Shown here: positions 31,392 through 42,327 of the stretch, piece after piece
How positions within the stretch are numbered: position 1 is the stretch's first letter
Layout of the letters: every line of letters starts with the position of its first letter
From: Deltaproteobacteria bacterium
Lineage (GTDB): Bacteria > Desulfobacterota > Binatia > UTPRO1
Assembly (NCBI GenBank): GCA_016200545.1
Contig: JACQEO010000040.1
Location: forward strand, 1-64,000
DNA length: 64,000 bases
Direction: 5' to 3'
Translations under genes and position numbers: made by a program
Notes under the pieces: generated by a model
The model's input: the letters and a program-made list of their open reading frames with translations, nothing else
The model's database searches: none
Told to the model about the DNA's origin: nothing

Positions 31392-32570
31392 ATGAAAAAA
31401 GCAGTCATCGTTGGTGCGACCCGCACCGCGATCGGTACGCTCGGTGGGGCGCTCGCCCAGGTTCGCGCGCCCGAGCTCGGTGCCATCGTCGTCCGCGAGG
31501 CGCTGCGCCGCGCCGGCGGGCTCCCCGGCGATCAGGTGGACGAGGTCATCCTCGGGAACGTGCTGACGGCGGGTCTCGGGCTCAACCCGGCGCGCGTCGC
31601 CTACCTCAAGGCGGGCGTTCCGAAGGAGGTGCCGGGCTTCACGATCAACAAGGCGTGCGGCTCCGGTCTGAAGGCGGTTGCGCTCGCCGCGCAGGCGATC
31701 GCGCTCGGCGACGCCGACGTCATCGTCGCCGGCGGCATGGAGAGCATGAGCGGCGCGCCGTACCTCCTGAACAAAGCGCGCTTCGGCTACCGTATGGGCC
31801 ACGAGCAGGTGATCGACTCCATGGTCGCCGACGGCCTCACCTGTCCGATCACGTTCGTCCACATGGGCATCACCGCCGAAAACGTCGCCGCCAAATACGA
31901 GATCCCACGCCAGGAGCAGGACGAGTTCGCGGTCGAGAGCCAGGCGAAGGCGGCGGCCGCGATCAAAGGCGGGAAGTTCAAGGACGAGATCGTCGCCGTG
32001 GAGATTCCCGCGAAGAAAGGCGACCCGATCAAGTTCGATACCGACGAGCACCCGCGTGAGACGTCGCTCGAGAAAGTCGCCGGTTTGAAGCCCGCTTTCA
32101 AGAAGGACGGCTCCGTCACCGCCGCCACCGCATCCGGCATCAACGACGGCGCCGCGGCAGTCGTCGTCATGTCCGAGGAGCGCGCGAAGCGGCAGAACCT
32201 GCCGATCCTGGCGACGATCCGTGCCTACGCGTCGGCGGGCGTCGACCCGTCGATCATGGGCATGGGCCCGTGGCCGGCCTCCGAGAAGGCGCTGATGCGC
32301 GCCGGGTTGCGCAAGGAAGAAATCGACCTCTGGGAGCTGAACGAGGCCTTCGCCGCGCAGTCGCTCGGCGTGCTGCGCGAGCTGCGCATCCCGAGGAACC
32401 GCGTCAACGTCAACGGCGGCGCGATCGCGCTCGGGCATCCCATCGGCGCCAGCGGCGCGCGCATCCTCGTTACCTTGCTTTACGCGATGCACGATCGCGA
32501 CGCGCGTCTCGGCCTCGCCTCACTCTGCATCGGCGGTGGGCAGGGCATCGCGATGATCGTCGAGCGCTGA
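31392..32570 (+). CDS. thiolase (acetyl-CoA C-acetyltransferase type)
   Basis: A 392-residue thiolase. The acyl-accepting cysteine is C89 in NKACGSGLK. The catalytic histidine lies in [14 protein letters not shown] and the second cysteine near 379 in LCIGGGQG. Thiolases of this length condense or cleave acetoacetyl-CoA or 3-ketoacyl-CoA. GAGGAGG lies just before the ATG. The neighbours (reductase, HAD phosphatase) do not fix the pathway, so degradative and biosynthetic roles remain open. Confidence 0.93.
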   Translation: MKKAVIVGATRTAIGTLGGALAQVRAPELGAIVVREALRRAGGLPGDQVDEVILGNVLTAGLGLNPARVAYLKAGVPKEVPGFTINKACGSGLKAVALAAQAIALGDADVIVAGGMESMSGAPYLLNKARFGYRMGHEQVIDSMVADGLTCPITFVHMGITAENVAAKYEIPRQEQDEFAVESQAKAAAAIKGGKFKDEIVAVEIPAKKGDPIKFDTDEHPRETSLEKVAGLKPAFKKDGSVTAATASGINDGAAAVVVMSEERAKRQNLPILATIRAYASAGVDPSIMGMGPWPASEKALMRAGLRKEEIDLWELNEAFAAQSLGVLRELRIPRNRVNVNGGAIALGHPIGASGARILVTLLYAMHDRDARLGLASLCIGGGQGIAMIVER

Positions 32571-32590
32571 CACGCGGAGGTGACCTCGCG

Positions 32591-33271
32591 GTGGCAGTCG
32601 CGGCCTTCTTCGACGTCGACGGGACGCTGATCGCGAAGAACTCCGGTCCGCTCTACATGAAGTTCCTGCGTCGACGCGGCGAGATCCGTCGTCGCGACGT
32701 GGTTCGTACCTTCTACTTCTATCTGCGCTATCGTTTGAACCTCCTCGACATCGACCGCGCGCTCGAGCGCTCGAGCGTGTGGATACGCGGCCGCGCCGAA
32801 GCCGACATCGCTTCGCATTGCCGGCTGTGGTACCGCGACATGGTGCGCCAGTACCTCCAGCCGGAAATGGTGCGTCGCGTGCACGCGCACCGTGAGCGCG
32901 GCGACCTCGTCGCCCTCCTGTCGAGCACGACGAACTACCTCGCGGAGCCCCTCGCCGAGGAGCTCGGTATCGAACATTTGCTGGTGTCGCGCCTGGTCGT
33001 ACGCGATGGTCGCTTCACCGGCGAAGCGGTTCGCCCCATCTGCTACGGCGACGGCAAGCTCCACTGGGCGCGCCGCTTCGCCGCCGAGCACGACGTCGAT
33101 CTCGCCGCGAGCTTCTTCTATACCGACTCCGTCACCGACGTGCCGATGCTCGAGATCGTCGGCCACCCGCAGGTCGTGAATCCTGATCCACTACTGCGCC
33201 GGATCGCACGCCAACGCGGCTGGCAGGTGATGCAGCTCCGACTCGACGATCGCGTCGCGCTCTCCGCTTGA
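32591..33271 (+). CDS. HAD-superfamily IB phosphatase
   Basis: The 226-residue protein has HAD motif I FFDVDGTL (D8, D10), motif II LLSSTTNYL, and the motif III/IV pair YGDGKLHWA and FYTDSVTDVPML. This is the IB subfamily that includes phosphoserine phosphatases and lysophosphatidic acid or glycerol phosphatases. A GTG start at 32591 is chosen because GGAGG stands 10 bases before it and motif I follows immediately. The stop overlaps the ATG of the next small gene. Confidence 0.82.
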   Translation: MAVAAFFDVDGTLIAKNSGPLYMKFLRRRGEIRRRDVVRTFYFYLRYRLNLLDIDRALERSSVWIRGRAEADIASHCRLWYRDMVRQYLQPEMVRRVHAHRERGDLVALLSSTTNYLAEPLAEELGIEHLLVSRLVVRDGRFTGEAVRPICYGDGKLHWARRFAAEHDVDLAASFFYTDSVTDVPMLEIVGHPQVVNPDPLLRRIARQRGWQVMQLRLDDRVALSA

Positions 33272-33543
33272 TGGCGCGACGCGGGGCAGGGCGGGGGAGC
33301 GGCGGGTGGTGGGTCGTCGCGATGCTGAGCGCGGGGGCGCTCGCGCTCTGGTGGTGGATGAGTGCGCGTCGTGTCGAGGCGCCGGCGCCGCCGAGCAGCG
33401 TTCCAGGCGCGCGCTCGCTCCAGGGGGCGCCACCGGCTTCCGACGGATCGCGCGGCGAAGAGGGCGAGGAGATCACGCCGCCGGAGAAGGACGAGCTCGA
33501 GCGCGTCCTGCGCGAGCACGGGTCCGCCGCGGGCCGCGAGTGA
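33271..33543 (+). CDS. small single-pass membrane protein, unknown
   Basis: A 90-residue protein with a basic N-terminus, one membrane segment (GWWVVAMLSAGALALWWWMS) and a Pro/Ala/Glu-rich, mostly acidic tail exposed to the periplasm. No family is recognised. The start overlaps the preceding stop and the end overlaps the GTG of the metal-receptor gene, so it is translated as part of the same message. It could anchor or present the downstream receptor, which is inference. Confidence 0.6.
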   Translation: MARRGAGRGSGGWWVVAMLSAGALALWWWMSARRVEAPAPPSSVPGARSLQGAPPASDGSRGEEGEEITPPEKDELERVLREHGSAAGRE

Positions 33544-34388
33544 CCGCCGGCAGCGGCGCGCCGACGCCGGAGAGGCCCCCGCGGCGCATCGTCTCCCTCG
33601 TGCCGAGCCTCACCGAGCTCCTCTTCGCGCTCGGCGTCGGCGACGCGGTGGTCGGCGTGACGCGCTACTGCACCGATCCGCCGGCGCGCGTCGCGACCGT
33701 CGCGAAGGTCGGCGGCACCAAGAACCCCGACCTCGATGCGATCGCCGCCTTGCGGCCGGATCTGGTGGTGATGAACGCCGAGGAAAACCGGCGCGAAGAC
33801 TTCGCGGCACTTTCCGCGTCCGGCTTCGCCGTTCTCGTGACCGAGCCGAAGACCGTCGACGACGGTATTCGGCTGATCGCGTCGCTCGGCGCCGCCGTAG
33901 GCCGGGGCGAGCTCGGCGCGTACCTCGCTGCGGCGCAGCAGGCGGGGGTCGCGGCCGTGCGCGCCGCGACCTACCGCCGATGCGGCGTCTCCTACTTCTG
34001 CCCGATCTGGCGGAAGCCGTGGATGGCGTTCAACGCCGACACCTACGCGCACGACGTCTTGCGTGTCGCCGGCGGCCGCAACGCGCTCGCCGACCGACGC
34101 GAGCGCTATCCCGTCGTCACGCTCGAGGAGGTCGCGGCGACCGCCCCTGAGGTCGTCCTGCTCCCCGACGAGCCGTATCACTTCGCCGATCGCGATCTAC
34201 CCGCGCTCGCCCCGCTCGCAACGACGCCGGCGCTCCGCCACGGCGCCGTGCGCTTCGTCGACGGCAAGGCGCTCTCCTGGTACGGATTGCGCATTGCGGA
34301 CGCGGTCGGGACGTTCGCGCGTATCTTCGCCGCCCGGCGACCGTGCGGTGATCGCACGGTGACGCGCGCTGCCGACCGGTTCGCGTAG
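33540..34388 (+). CDS. BtuF-like helical-backbone metal/cobalamin receptor
   Basis: The 282-residue protein resembles class III periplasmic binding proteins of the BtuF/FhuD type. It has RRIVSLVPSLTELLFALGVGDAVVGVTRYC near the N-terminus, then LDAIAALRPDLVV, a linking helix, and a C-terminal lobe with NADTYAHDVLRVAGGRNAL and PEVVLLPDEPYHF. Such proteins bind cobalamin, haem or siderophores for ABC import. No signal peptide precedes the fold from the GTG start, and the upstream frame offers none. No permease or ATPase gene is adjacent. Location and ligand are therefore open. Confidence 0.75.
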   Translation: MTAGSGAPTPERPPRRIVSLVPSLTELLFALGVGDAVVGVTRYCTDPPARVATVAKVGGTKNPDLDAIAALRPDLVVMNAEENRREDFAALSASGFAVLVTEPKTVDDGIRLIASLGAAVGRGELGAYLAAAQQAGVAAVRAATYRRCGVSYFCPIWRKPWMAFNADTYAHDVLRVAGGRNALADRRERYPVVTLEEVAATAPEVVLLPDEPYHFADRDLPALAPLATTPALRHGAVRFVDGKALSWYGLRIADAVGTFARIFAARRPCGDRTVTRAADRFA

Positions 34389-34429
34389 CCTTGCTCGACG
34401 TGAACCTGCGTCGCGAAGAGATTCCGTAC

Positions 34430-34460
34430 TTGCCTTTTCCCGCCGCGGCGCTCATATAAG
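34430..34460 (+). promoter_or_regulatory. putative dnaB promoter
   Basis: TTGCCT (34430-34435), a 19-base spacer and TATAAG (34455-34460) form a plausible sigma70-type promoter in the 88-base gap before dnaB. Transcription would begin near 34467, leaving a very short leader that includes the G-rich ribosome site (34472-34477). The -10 is good; the -35 and spacing are weak. Confidence 0.45.
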
Positions 34461-34482
34461 CTGCCCGGCTCGGGGGGTGGTG

Positions 34483-35901
34483 ATGGCCGCGATCGAAGAG
34501 AACCTCCGGAAGCTCCCGCCGCAGAACCTGGAGGCCGAGGAGTTCGTCCTCGGCGGCATCCTCCTCGACAACGACGCGTGCAATCGTGCCGTCGAGATCG
34601 GCCTGCGGCCCGAGGACTTCTACCGCGAGTCGCATCGTAAGATTTTCGCCGCCATGCTCGAGCTCGCCGAGCGCGGCACGCCCGTCGACGCGGTGACGCT
34701 CGCGGAGTCGTTGCGCCAGCAGGCGCAGCTCCAGGCCGTCGGCGGCGCGTCGTTCATCGCCGAGCTCACCGATCGCGTGCCGAGCGCCGCCAACGTCGCG
34801 CACCACGCGCGCATCGTGAAGGAGAAGTCGATCCTTCGCGGCCTCATCTCGACGACGACCGACATCGCCACGCAAGCGTACGACGGCCGCCAGGACGTCG
34901 AGCAGTTCCTCGACGAGGCCGAGCGCCGCATCTTCGGCATTGCCGAGCAGAAGTTTCGCCCGTCGTTCTTCAACATGCGGGACCTGCTCGCAGAGTCGCT
35001 GAAGGACGTCGAGCGTCTCTACGAACGCAAGGAGATGATCACCGGCGTTCCGACCGGCTTCCACGATCTCGACAAGCTGACGGCGGGTCTGCAGCGCTCC
35101 GACCTCATCATCGTCGCCGGCCGCCCCGGCATGGGAAAGACCGCGCTCGCGCTCAACATCGCGACCCACGCCGCGCTGCTGCAAACCGGCCTCGCCGTCG
35201 CGATCTTCTCGCTCGAGATGTCGAAGGAGCAGCTCGTGCTCCGCATGCTCTGCTCCGAGGCGCTCGTCAACTACTCGAACGTGCGTTCCGGGCATATGGC
35301 CGAACGGGAGTTCACCAAGCTCACGAAGGCGGCAGGCCGCCTGTGGGAGACGCAGATCTTCATCGACGACTCGGCTACCCTCTCGGTCCTCGAGTTGCGG
35401 GCGAAGGCACGACGCTTGATGCGCGAGACCGCCGGCACCCTCGGGCTGATCGTCGTCGACTACCTGCAGCTGATGCGCGGCTCGGGACGGACCGACTCCC
35501 GCGAGCAGGAGATCTCGGAGATCTCGCGCTCCCTCAAGGCGCTCGCCAAGGAATTGCGCGTTCCCGTGGTCGCGCTCTCGCAGCTGAACCGGCAGGTCGA
35601 GGCCCGCGCCGAGCGCCGGCCGGTGATGGCCGATCTCCGCGAGTCGGGCGCGATCGAACAAGATGCCGACGTCATCGCCTTCATCTACCGGGAGGCCGTT
35701 TACAACCGCAACCTTGTCGGTACAGCCGAAGAGAAGGATGCAGAGATCATCATCGCCAAGCAGCGGAACGGTCCGACCGACATCGTGCGCGTCGTCTTCC
35801 GCAGCGAGTTCATGCGCTTCGAGGATCACGCACTCCCCGGCGACGAGGCGTACCTGATCGAGGCCCAGAAAGACGAATTCGACCTCCTACCCGAGCCCTG
35901 A
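34483..35901 (+). CDS. dnaB: replicative DNA helicase DnaB
   Basis: DnaB is the hexameric fork helicase. The 472-residue protein has the N-terminal helical domain (PPQNLEAEEFVLGGILLDN), Walker A AGRPGMGKTALALN, LFSLEMS-like IFSLEMSKEQL, Walker B GLIVVDYLQLM, VPVVALSQLNR, the arginine region RPVMADLRESGAIEQDADV and C-terminal IIIAKQRNGPT. The frame opens with two GTG codons at 34477 and 34480; the ATG at 34483 is preferred. No intein is present. Confidence 0.95.
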   Translation: MAAIEENLRKLPPQNLEAEEFVLGGILLDNDACNRAVEIGLRPEDFYRESHRKIFAAMLELAERGTPVDAVTLAESLRQQAQLQAVGGASFIAELTDRVPSAANVAHHARIVKEKSILRGLISTTTDIATQAYDGRQDVEQFLDEAERRIFGIAEQKFRPSFFNMRDLLAESLKDVERLYERKEMITGVPTGFHDLDKLTAGLQRSDLIIVAGRPGMGKTALALNIATHAALLQTGLAVAIFSLEMSKEQLVLRMLCSEALVNYSNVRSGHMAEREFTKLTKAAGRLWETQIFIDDSATLSVLELRAKARRLMRETAGTLGLIVVDYLQLMRGSGRTDSREQEISEISRSLKALAKELRVPVVALSQLNRQVEARAERRPVMADLRESGAIEQDADVIAFIYREAVYNRNLVGTAEEKDAEIIIAKQRNGPTDIVRVVFRSEFMRFEDHALPGDEAYLIEAQKDEFDLLPEP

Positions 35902-35963
35902 CGGCGCGCGCGCGACGGTGCGAGGGTCGACGGCTCAACGGCTCATAGGAAAGGCGCTCCCCC

Positions 35964-36887
35964 ATGCGACGAGCCGTTCCGGCACTGCTGATTCTCGTGC
36001 TTTGGGCTTCTCTGGCGGCGGCCGCCATCGTCAACGTCGAGTTCAAGTTCACACCGTTCACGGGTGACCCGGCGAAAGATGACCACGTCCAGACCGTCGC
36101 CGGCACCGCACAGGTGTTCATCAACAACGTGCCCGTCGCCGCGCAGGAGGTGCGAAAGGACAGCGTCCCGGTCCTGTTCGAGGATCGCGAGATCGGGCCG
36201 TCGGTGTGGATCCCGATGCGATCCGCGGGCGCGGTGGTGCGCAAGGGCAAGAACACCATCCGGATCGAATTCGAGCCGGCGGACGGGAAGGCCGCGTATC
36301 GTGCGCAACTCCGCTGGGCGTCGCTGCTGGACGAGGCCAAGGAGGAGCGCGAGCCTGGTCACTACAGCGGCACAAACCAAGACGCCGAAGGCGTCGACGA
36401 CAAGAAGGCGACCGGGAAGGTCGTTTTCGAGCGGGAGTTCACCGCTGATTTCGCCACCGACGTTCCGTGGCACCACTTTCCCGCGGTGACGGCGCTCAGC
36501 GACGAGGACAAGGAGCGACTGACGGCGATGCTGCAGGAGCGGGCGGGATGGTTCAAGCCCGACTTCGCCGCCGTATACAAATCGCTCGCGGGCAAGCAGC
36601 GGATCGACGTCGGGGCGATTCGCAAGGCGAAGTGTCTCGACACGGCCTACAAGGCCGGTGTCCGCGTCGCGGCGCCGCCGGCGGATCAAGTCGAGTTCGT
36701 CACCACGGGAAACCCCGAGGTCGTCGTGAGACGAAAGAGCGGCGAGCTATTCGCGCTCGATCCCAAGGCCTTCGAGCGCATCAAGGGCGAGGCGCAGATG
36801 TGCGCGGAGATGATCGTCGCCACGGTCTACCCGCCGCAGCTCGTCGTCGTCCGCATGCAGAACGGCGACTGGGAGGTTGTTTACTGA
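35964..36887 (+). CDS. secreted protein of unknown function
   Basis: A 307-residue protein with a signal peptide (MRRAVPALLILVLWASLAAAA). The mature part starts with a beta-rich region (NVEFKFTPFTG, QVFINNVPVAAQEV, NTIRIEFEPADG) resembling an immunoglobulin-like or carbohydrate-binding fold, followed by a charged helical half. Two cysteines remain in the mature chain (KAKCLDTAY and QMCAEM) and could form a disulfide. No family is recognised. GGAAAGG precedes the ATG. It follows dnaB on the same strand. Confidence 0.7.
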   Translation: MRRAVPALLILVLWASLAAAAIVNVEFKFTPFTGDPAKDDHVQTVAGTAQVFINNVPVAAQEVRKDSVPVLFEDREIGPSVWIPMRSAGAVVRKGKNTIRIEFEPADGKAAYRAQLRWASLLDEAKEEREPGHYSGTNQDAEGVDDKKATGKVVFEREFTADFATDVPWHHFPAVTALSDEDKERLTAMLQERAGWFKPDFAAVYKSLAGKQRIDVGAIRKAKCLDTAYKAGVRVAAPPADQVEFVTTGNPEVVVRRKSGELFALDPKAFERIKGEAQMCAEMIVATVYPPQLVVVRMQNGDWEVVY

Positions 36888-36914
36888 GGATCACGCGCTG
36901 CTAGGCGACGGCGC

Positions 36915-38852
36915 CTACATGATCGGGGCGCCTCGCTGAACTTCCTCGTAGCGCTCGCCGACGAGACATAGGAGTGGAGGCCCGCCCCGGCGCACGCCGA
37001 GCTCCCAGTGAACCGCCGCCGGCGCGGCGCCCCACGCGCGGACGCGGCCGCCGTGGATTCCGCGCAGATGATGCCATGCGCAGAGCGTGATGCGGTTGTC
37101 GCGCGCGTTATTGCCGCCGCGGGAGCGGAAGGGGATGTGGTGGTCATGCAGATGGCGGCGCGAGCTGCACGCGGGCGCGGCGCAGCGCCAGCCGTCGCGG
37201 ACGAACACGGGATCGTGATGGTGCGGCAGGCGCGCCCACTCGGCGTTCACGTGCGCAAGGAGATTGACGAGGCCCGTCCACGCGGGCGTGAGCGGCGCGT
37301 GGAACGCCGCGACGGCGGTTCGAAAGAGCGCGATCACTGATACCGGCCCGCGGACCACGATCTCGGCGCTCAGCGTCTCATCGAGGGGCGCACGCATTTG
37401 CCGCGGCGGTGCATCGAGTGCCGCACCATGCGCCGGCGGCGCCATTGGCACACACGAGGCGCCCGCGTCGCGAACATCGAGCGCCCAGCCGACCTCGTCC
37501 GCCAAGCGTCGCAAGGTCACCTCGGTGGCGCGCTGCACCCAGGCTTCAGCGGTACCGCCGCCGAGGACGGGCGCGATCGTGAGCGCGCGCAGTGCGGACA
37601 AGGTCCCGCTGCGGCACGCCTCCGTGAGGGCCGGCGACTGCCACGTCTTGCGCTCGAGGGCGACGAGCAAGCGAGCTTTGCGCACCTCGAGGCCGAGCTG
37701 CTCACGCAGATATCGTGACGAGGAGTCGAAGCCGAAGAGCTCGTACAATCGGCAGTCGACAAAGAGGCGGAGCAGCCGACCGAGCTGCCAATCGATGCGG
37801 CGGAGCGCGTGCATCGCCGCGCCGAGGCGCGCATCGAGCGCATGGGCGTCGCACGCCGCCACATTGCGGGCGAGGCGTTCGACGTCTTCCGGCAAGGCCT
37901 CGACGACCGCCGACCAATCGATCGTCTCGACCGCCGCGGCGTGGAACGTCGCGCGCGCCTCGCCGGGATCGAGCACGGGCCCGCGTCGATCGGCCAACTG
38001 GGCGAGCACATGGTCGGTCTCGCGGGCAGAGGGCTCGAGCGTCCACAGTGCCGCGAGGCCTTCCGCCGCGATCGCCTCGGCAGCGCGCCACGTCGGGAGC
38101 GGCTCGCCCGCCACGCGCCGCGCCATCTCGAGGCTCGCGCGCCAGAGTGGCGCGACCCAGCGCGGACAGCGCATCCGCAGGGTGACGCTCGGTTCACCGT
38201 CGGTCAGCGGGCTGTCCTCCGCGCAGTCCTCGAGCGTCTCGGTCAGACTATGCGCGGCATCCGTGGCAGGCACGGGATCCGTCGGATCCGCGGCATCGGT
38301 GGCAGGCGCCGTGCCCGCGGTAGTCGGCGGCGCGACCGCGCCCTCGTGCACGCGCGCCCGCGCGTTGGCATCGCGGATGATCGCCTCCAGGGCACGCACC
38401 GTGCGCCCGTCCGCGATCGCAAGCCACACCTGCTCGGTCTCGGTCCGTGCGACCGCCACCAGCAGCCGAACCTGCGTCCACGAGAGGGCACCCCGCTCGA
38501 AGGCGACGGACAGCACGGGAAGCGCGCTCAGTGCGCTCACGACGCGCGCGCAGGTCTGCAACTCGCGAGCGGAGACTCCCAGACGCTCACGCGCGTAGTC
38601 GTCCACGCGCGCGAACCCGAGGGCGTGGTGAGCCTGCCGGCGCAGGAACTCCGCTGCGATGGTGCCGAGCGCTCGCCGGCCGCGCGTCTCCTGCGAGGCG
38701 AGGCGCCGCAGGTACTGATCGAGGAGCAGTGCACAGGCGTCCCGATCGAGCCTGCGTACCTCGTCACGCGGCGGACGCGCGAGCAACTCCGGCGGCACGA
38801 TTTCGAACGCGGCCGTGTCGGCGCGCAGTGATTCCGGGACCGGTGGGAGCAT
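36915..38852 (-). CDS. HNH endonuclease, DUF222-like, paralog 2
   Basis: A 645-residue paralog of the genes at 240 and 55013. It begins MLPPVPESLR and soon reaches VPPELLARPPRDEVRRLD, shared with paralog 3. Helical module 1 carries DDYARERLGVSAR and module 2 carries RYLREQLGLEVR. The C-terminal HNH domain has HHDPVFVRDGW, CAAPAC, DHHIPFRSRGG and CAWHH. The -10 of its promoter ends 8 bases before the ATG at 38852, so the message is probably leaderless. The frame is open to a TTG at 38864, but that lies within the -10. The protein has an acidic inter-module linker rich in A, T, D and P. Confidence 0.75.
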   Translation of the reverse strand: MLPPVPESLRADTAAFEIVPPELLARPPRDEVRRLDRDACALLLDQYLRRLASQETRGRRALGTIAAEFLRRQAHHALGFARVDDYARERLGVSARELQTCARVVSALSALPVLSVAFERGALSWTQVRLLVAVARTETEQVWLAIADGRTVRALEAIIRDANARARVHEGAVAPPTTAGTAPATDAADPTDPVPATDAAHSLTETLEDCAEDSPLTDGEPSVTLRMRCPRWVAPLWRASLEMARRVAGEPLPTWRAAEAIAAEGLAALWTLEPSARETDHVLAQLADRRGPVLDPGEARATFHAAAVETIDWSAVVEALPEDVERLARNVAACDAHALDARLGAAMHALRRIDWQLGRLLRLFVDCRLYELFGFDSSSRYLREQLGLEVRKARLLVALERKTWQSPALTEACRSGTLSALRALTIAPVLGGGTAEAWVQRATEVTLRRLADEVGWALDVRDAGASCVPMAPPAHGAALDAPPRQMRAPLDETLSAEIVVRGPVSVIALFRTAVAAFHAPLTPAWTGLVNLLAHVNAEWARLPHHHDPVFVRDGWRCAAPACSSRRHLHDHHIPFRSRGGNNARDNRITLCAWHHLRGIHGGRVRAWGAAPAAVHWELGVRRGGPPLLCLVGERYEEVQRGAPIM

Positions 38853-38860
38853 CGAGGCGA

Positions 38861-38889
38861 ACAATAGGCGAAAGTCGTGACAGTGTCAA
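38861..38889 (-). promoter_or_regulatory. sigma70-type promoter of HNH paralog 2
   Basis: On the minus strand TTGACA (38889-38884), a 17-base spacer and TATTGT (38866-38861) make a near-ideal promoter. The last 9 spacer bases, the -10 and the next 5 bases are identical to the promoter of HNH paralog 1. The ATG follows the -10 by 8 bases, placing the transcription start at or beside the start codon. Confidence 0.72.
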
Positions 38890-39038
38890 CCAAAAACGCA
38901 ACACAATGTATAACGGCACTGATATTCTCTGCTGCTGTCATGAACGCGGGCGCCGGCAACCGACGCGCGCCACGGCTCAGCTTCGCAGCACGGCGACGAT
39001 GTCGCAGTCTTCGTGACCGTTCCGGGTCGCGACGCCCA

Positions 39039-39655
39039 TCACCCGCCGGCCACCGCCAACAACTCGGCGGTCGCGCGCGCGACGTCGGGCGCGCGCACGA
39101 CGGCGGCGATGACGCCCACTGCGTTGACGCCGGCGGCGAGCACCTCGGGCGCGGTCGCGGCGGTGATGCCGCCGATCGCGACCAGCGGCTCGGCGACGCG
39201 CGAGCGGACGGCGCGCAGGCGCGCGCAGCCGATCACCGGGTCGGCGGCCGACTTGCTCGTGGTCGCGAAGATCGGTCCGAGCGAGAGGTAGTCGGTGCCA
39301 CAACCGGCAGCGGCCTCGAGCTGCGCCTCGCTGTGCGTCGAGAAGCCGATCCAACGGTCGGGACCGAGGAGCCGGCGCGCCTCGGCGACCGGCACGTCCT
39401 CTTGGCCGAGGTGGACACCGTCGGCCTCGACTGCGAGCGCGACATCGACGCGGTCGTTGATGATCAGGGCCGCCCCGGTGGCCGTCGTGAGCTCGCGAAT
39501 GCGACGTGCGATCGCGACCAACTCGCCGGTCGCGATGCCCTTGAGGCGCAGTTGCAGCAAGCGCGCGCCCCCCGCCAGCATGGCGCGCGCGAGCTCGACG
39601 GGATTATGCCCGGTGTCGAGGGGATCGACGATGAAGTAGACCCGCGACGGCAGGA

Positions 39656-39659
<4 letters not shown>
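39039..39659 (-). CDS. thiE: thiamine-phosphate synthase
   Basis: ThiE joins the pyrimidine and thiazole halves of thiamine. The 206-residue TIM-barrel protein has YFIVDP, LLQLRLKG (substrate QLR(x)K), IINDRVDVALAVEADGVHLGQEDVPV, GFSTHSEAQL, DYLSLGPIFATTSK and VAIGGITAATAPEVLAAG. The ATG overlaps the ntrC stop (ATGA), so this biosynthetic gene is coupled to the ntrBC regulators, an unusual partnership. The frame continues upstream inside ntrC, but the family start is at 39659. Confidence 0.93.
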
Positions 39660-41083
<1,424 letters not shown>

Positions 41084-41085
41084 GA

Positions 41086-42264
41086 CTAGTCCCGTAGGTC
41101 CGGAGCCGCGACCGGGAGGCGGACGCGTACCCGTGTGCCGCGCCCCAGCTCGCTCTCTATGGTAATCGTGCCGCCGTGCTGCGCCACCAGACGCTCGCTC
41201 ACCGCGAGGCCGAGGCCGGTGCCGCTCGTCTTGGTGGTGAAGAACGGCGCGAAGATGCGCTCGCAGTCCTCGGCCGCGATCCCCGGCCCGGTGTCCTCGA
41301 CGTCGACCGAGAGGAATTGCCCGAGGTCGCGCGCCGCGTGGCGCACGTGGAAGTCGGTCTCGATGCGCGTGGTGACGGTCAGGGTGCCGGTGCCCTCCAT
41401 CGCCTCGAGCGCGTTCTTCACGAGATTCAGGAACACCTGGCGAAGTTGGGCCTCGTCGGCCAGCACGTCGGGAAGGCTCGGGTCGAAGACCAGACGTACC
41501 GTGAGCGCCCCGTCCCCGCCCGCGCGCTCGAGTGTCAGCACGTCGTTGAGGACGCGGTGCACGTTCACCGCCGCGAGCCGCAACCGCGGCGGGCGCGTGA
41601 GCTCGAGCAGCTGCTCGAGCAACGCGGAGACGCGGTCGACCTCGCGCGTGATGAGACTCGTGAAGCGGCCGACGTTGGCGTTGCCGCCGACTTCCTCCGC
41701 GAGGAGCTGGGCGGCGCCCTTAATGCCGCCGAGCGGATTTTTGATCTCGTGTGCGAGGCCGGCGGCGACGGCGGCGAGATCGCTGACGCGGCTGCCACGG
41801 TCGGCGGCGTCGCCGAGCGAGCGTTGCGCGGTCGTGTCGCGGAAGAGCAGCAAGGTGCCGACGGCGGCGCCGAGCGCGTCGATGACGGGGGCGGCGATGA
41901 GCTGAACGGCGACCCGCCGCCCGAACGGCGCGAGCAGCTCGCCGGCGTCGCTCGTACGCCGCGCCGTGCCCAGCTGCAGACAGCGCACGGTGTCCCCGAT
42001 CCAGGGGTTCATGGCGAACGCTTGCTCGACGCTCCGCCCGACCACCTGTGCCGCGGAGACGCCGGTCAAGTCTTCGGCGCGCGGGCTGAGGAATGCGACG
42101 CGTCCGTCCAGATCGAGGAGCACGAGGCCGTCGCCGAGGCTCGCGAGCACGTCCTCGGAGTGCGCCGCGAGGAAGCTCTCGTCGGCGCGGGCGCCGGTCG
42201 CGTTCGCCTGCGGTGCCATGCTCGATTTCGCCGCGGATTTCATGGCGTCGCGGGAGACTATCAT
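41086..42264 (-). CDS. ntrB: NtrB-type sensor histidine kinase
   Basis: The 392-residue cytoplasmic kinase has an N-terminal PAS domain (VLASLGDGLVLLDLDGRVAFLSPRAE), HisKA with the phosphoacceptor in AAGLAHEIKNPLGGI, and HATPase boxes NLVKNALEAM, VEDTGPGIA and GTGLGLAVSERL. No membrane segments are present, as expected for NtrB. Starts at 42264, 42243 and 42219 are possible; the first is given. It is divergent from ispF, whose promoter lies in the 63-base gap. Confidence 0.9.
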   Translation of the reverse strand: MIVSRDAMKSAAKSSMAPQANATGARADESFLAAHSEDVLASLGDGLVLLDLDGRVAFLSPRAEDLTGVSAAQVVGRSVEQAFAMNPWIGDTVRCLQLGTARRTSDAGELLAPFGRRVAVQLIAAPVIDALGAAVGTLLLFRDTTAQRSLGDAADRGSRVSDLAAVAAGLAHEIKNPLGGIKGAAQLLAEEVGGNANVGRFTSLITREVDRVSALLEQLLELTRPPRLRLAAVNVHRVLNDVLTLERAGGDGALTVRLVFDPSLPDVLADEAQLRQVFLNLVKNALEAMEGTGTLTVTTRIETDFHVRHAARDLGQFLSVDVEDTGPGIAAEDCERIFAPFFTTKTSGTGLGLAVSERLVAQHGGTITIESELGRGTRVRVRLPVAAPDLRD

Positions 42265-42290
42265 GCCGGGCGAGGCTCTGCACCGGCGCG

Positions 42291-42320
42291 TTGACAGTAC
42301 CCGGGGACGAACTTTAACCT
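42291..42320 (+). promoter_or_regulatory. ispF promoter, probably leaderless
   Basis: TTGACA (42291-42296) is followed after 18 bases by TAACCT (42315-42320). The ispF ATG at 42328 lies 7 bases after the -10, so transcription would start at or next to the A of the start codon. No Shine-Dalgarno sequence fits. This resembles the arrangement at HNH paralogs 2 and 3. Confidence 0.5.
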
Positions 42321-42327
42321 GCGCCCG

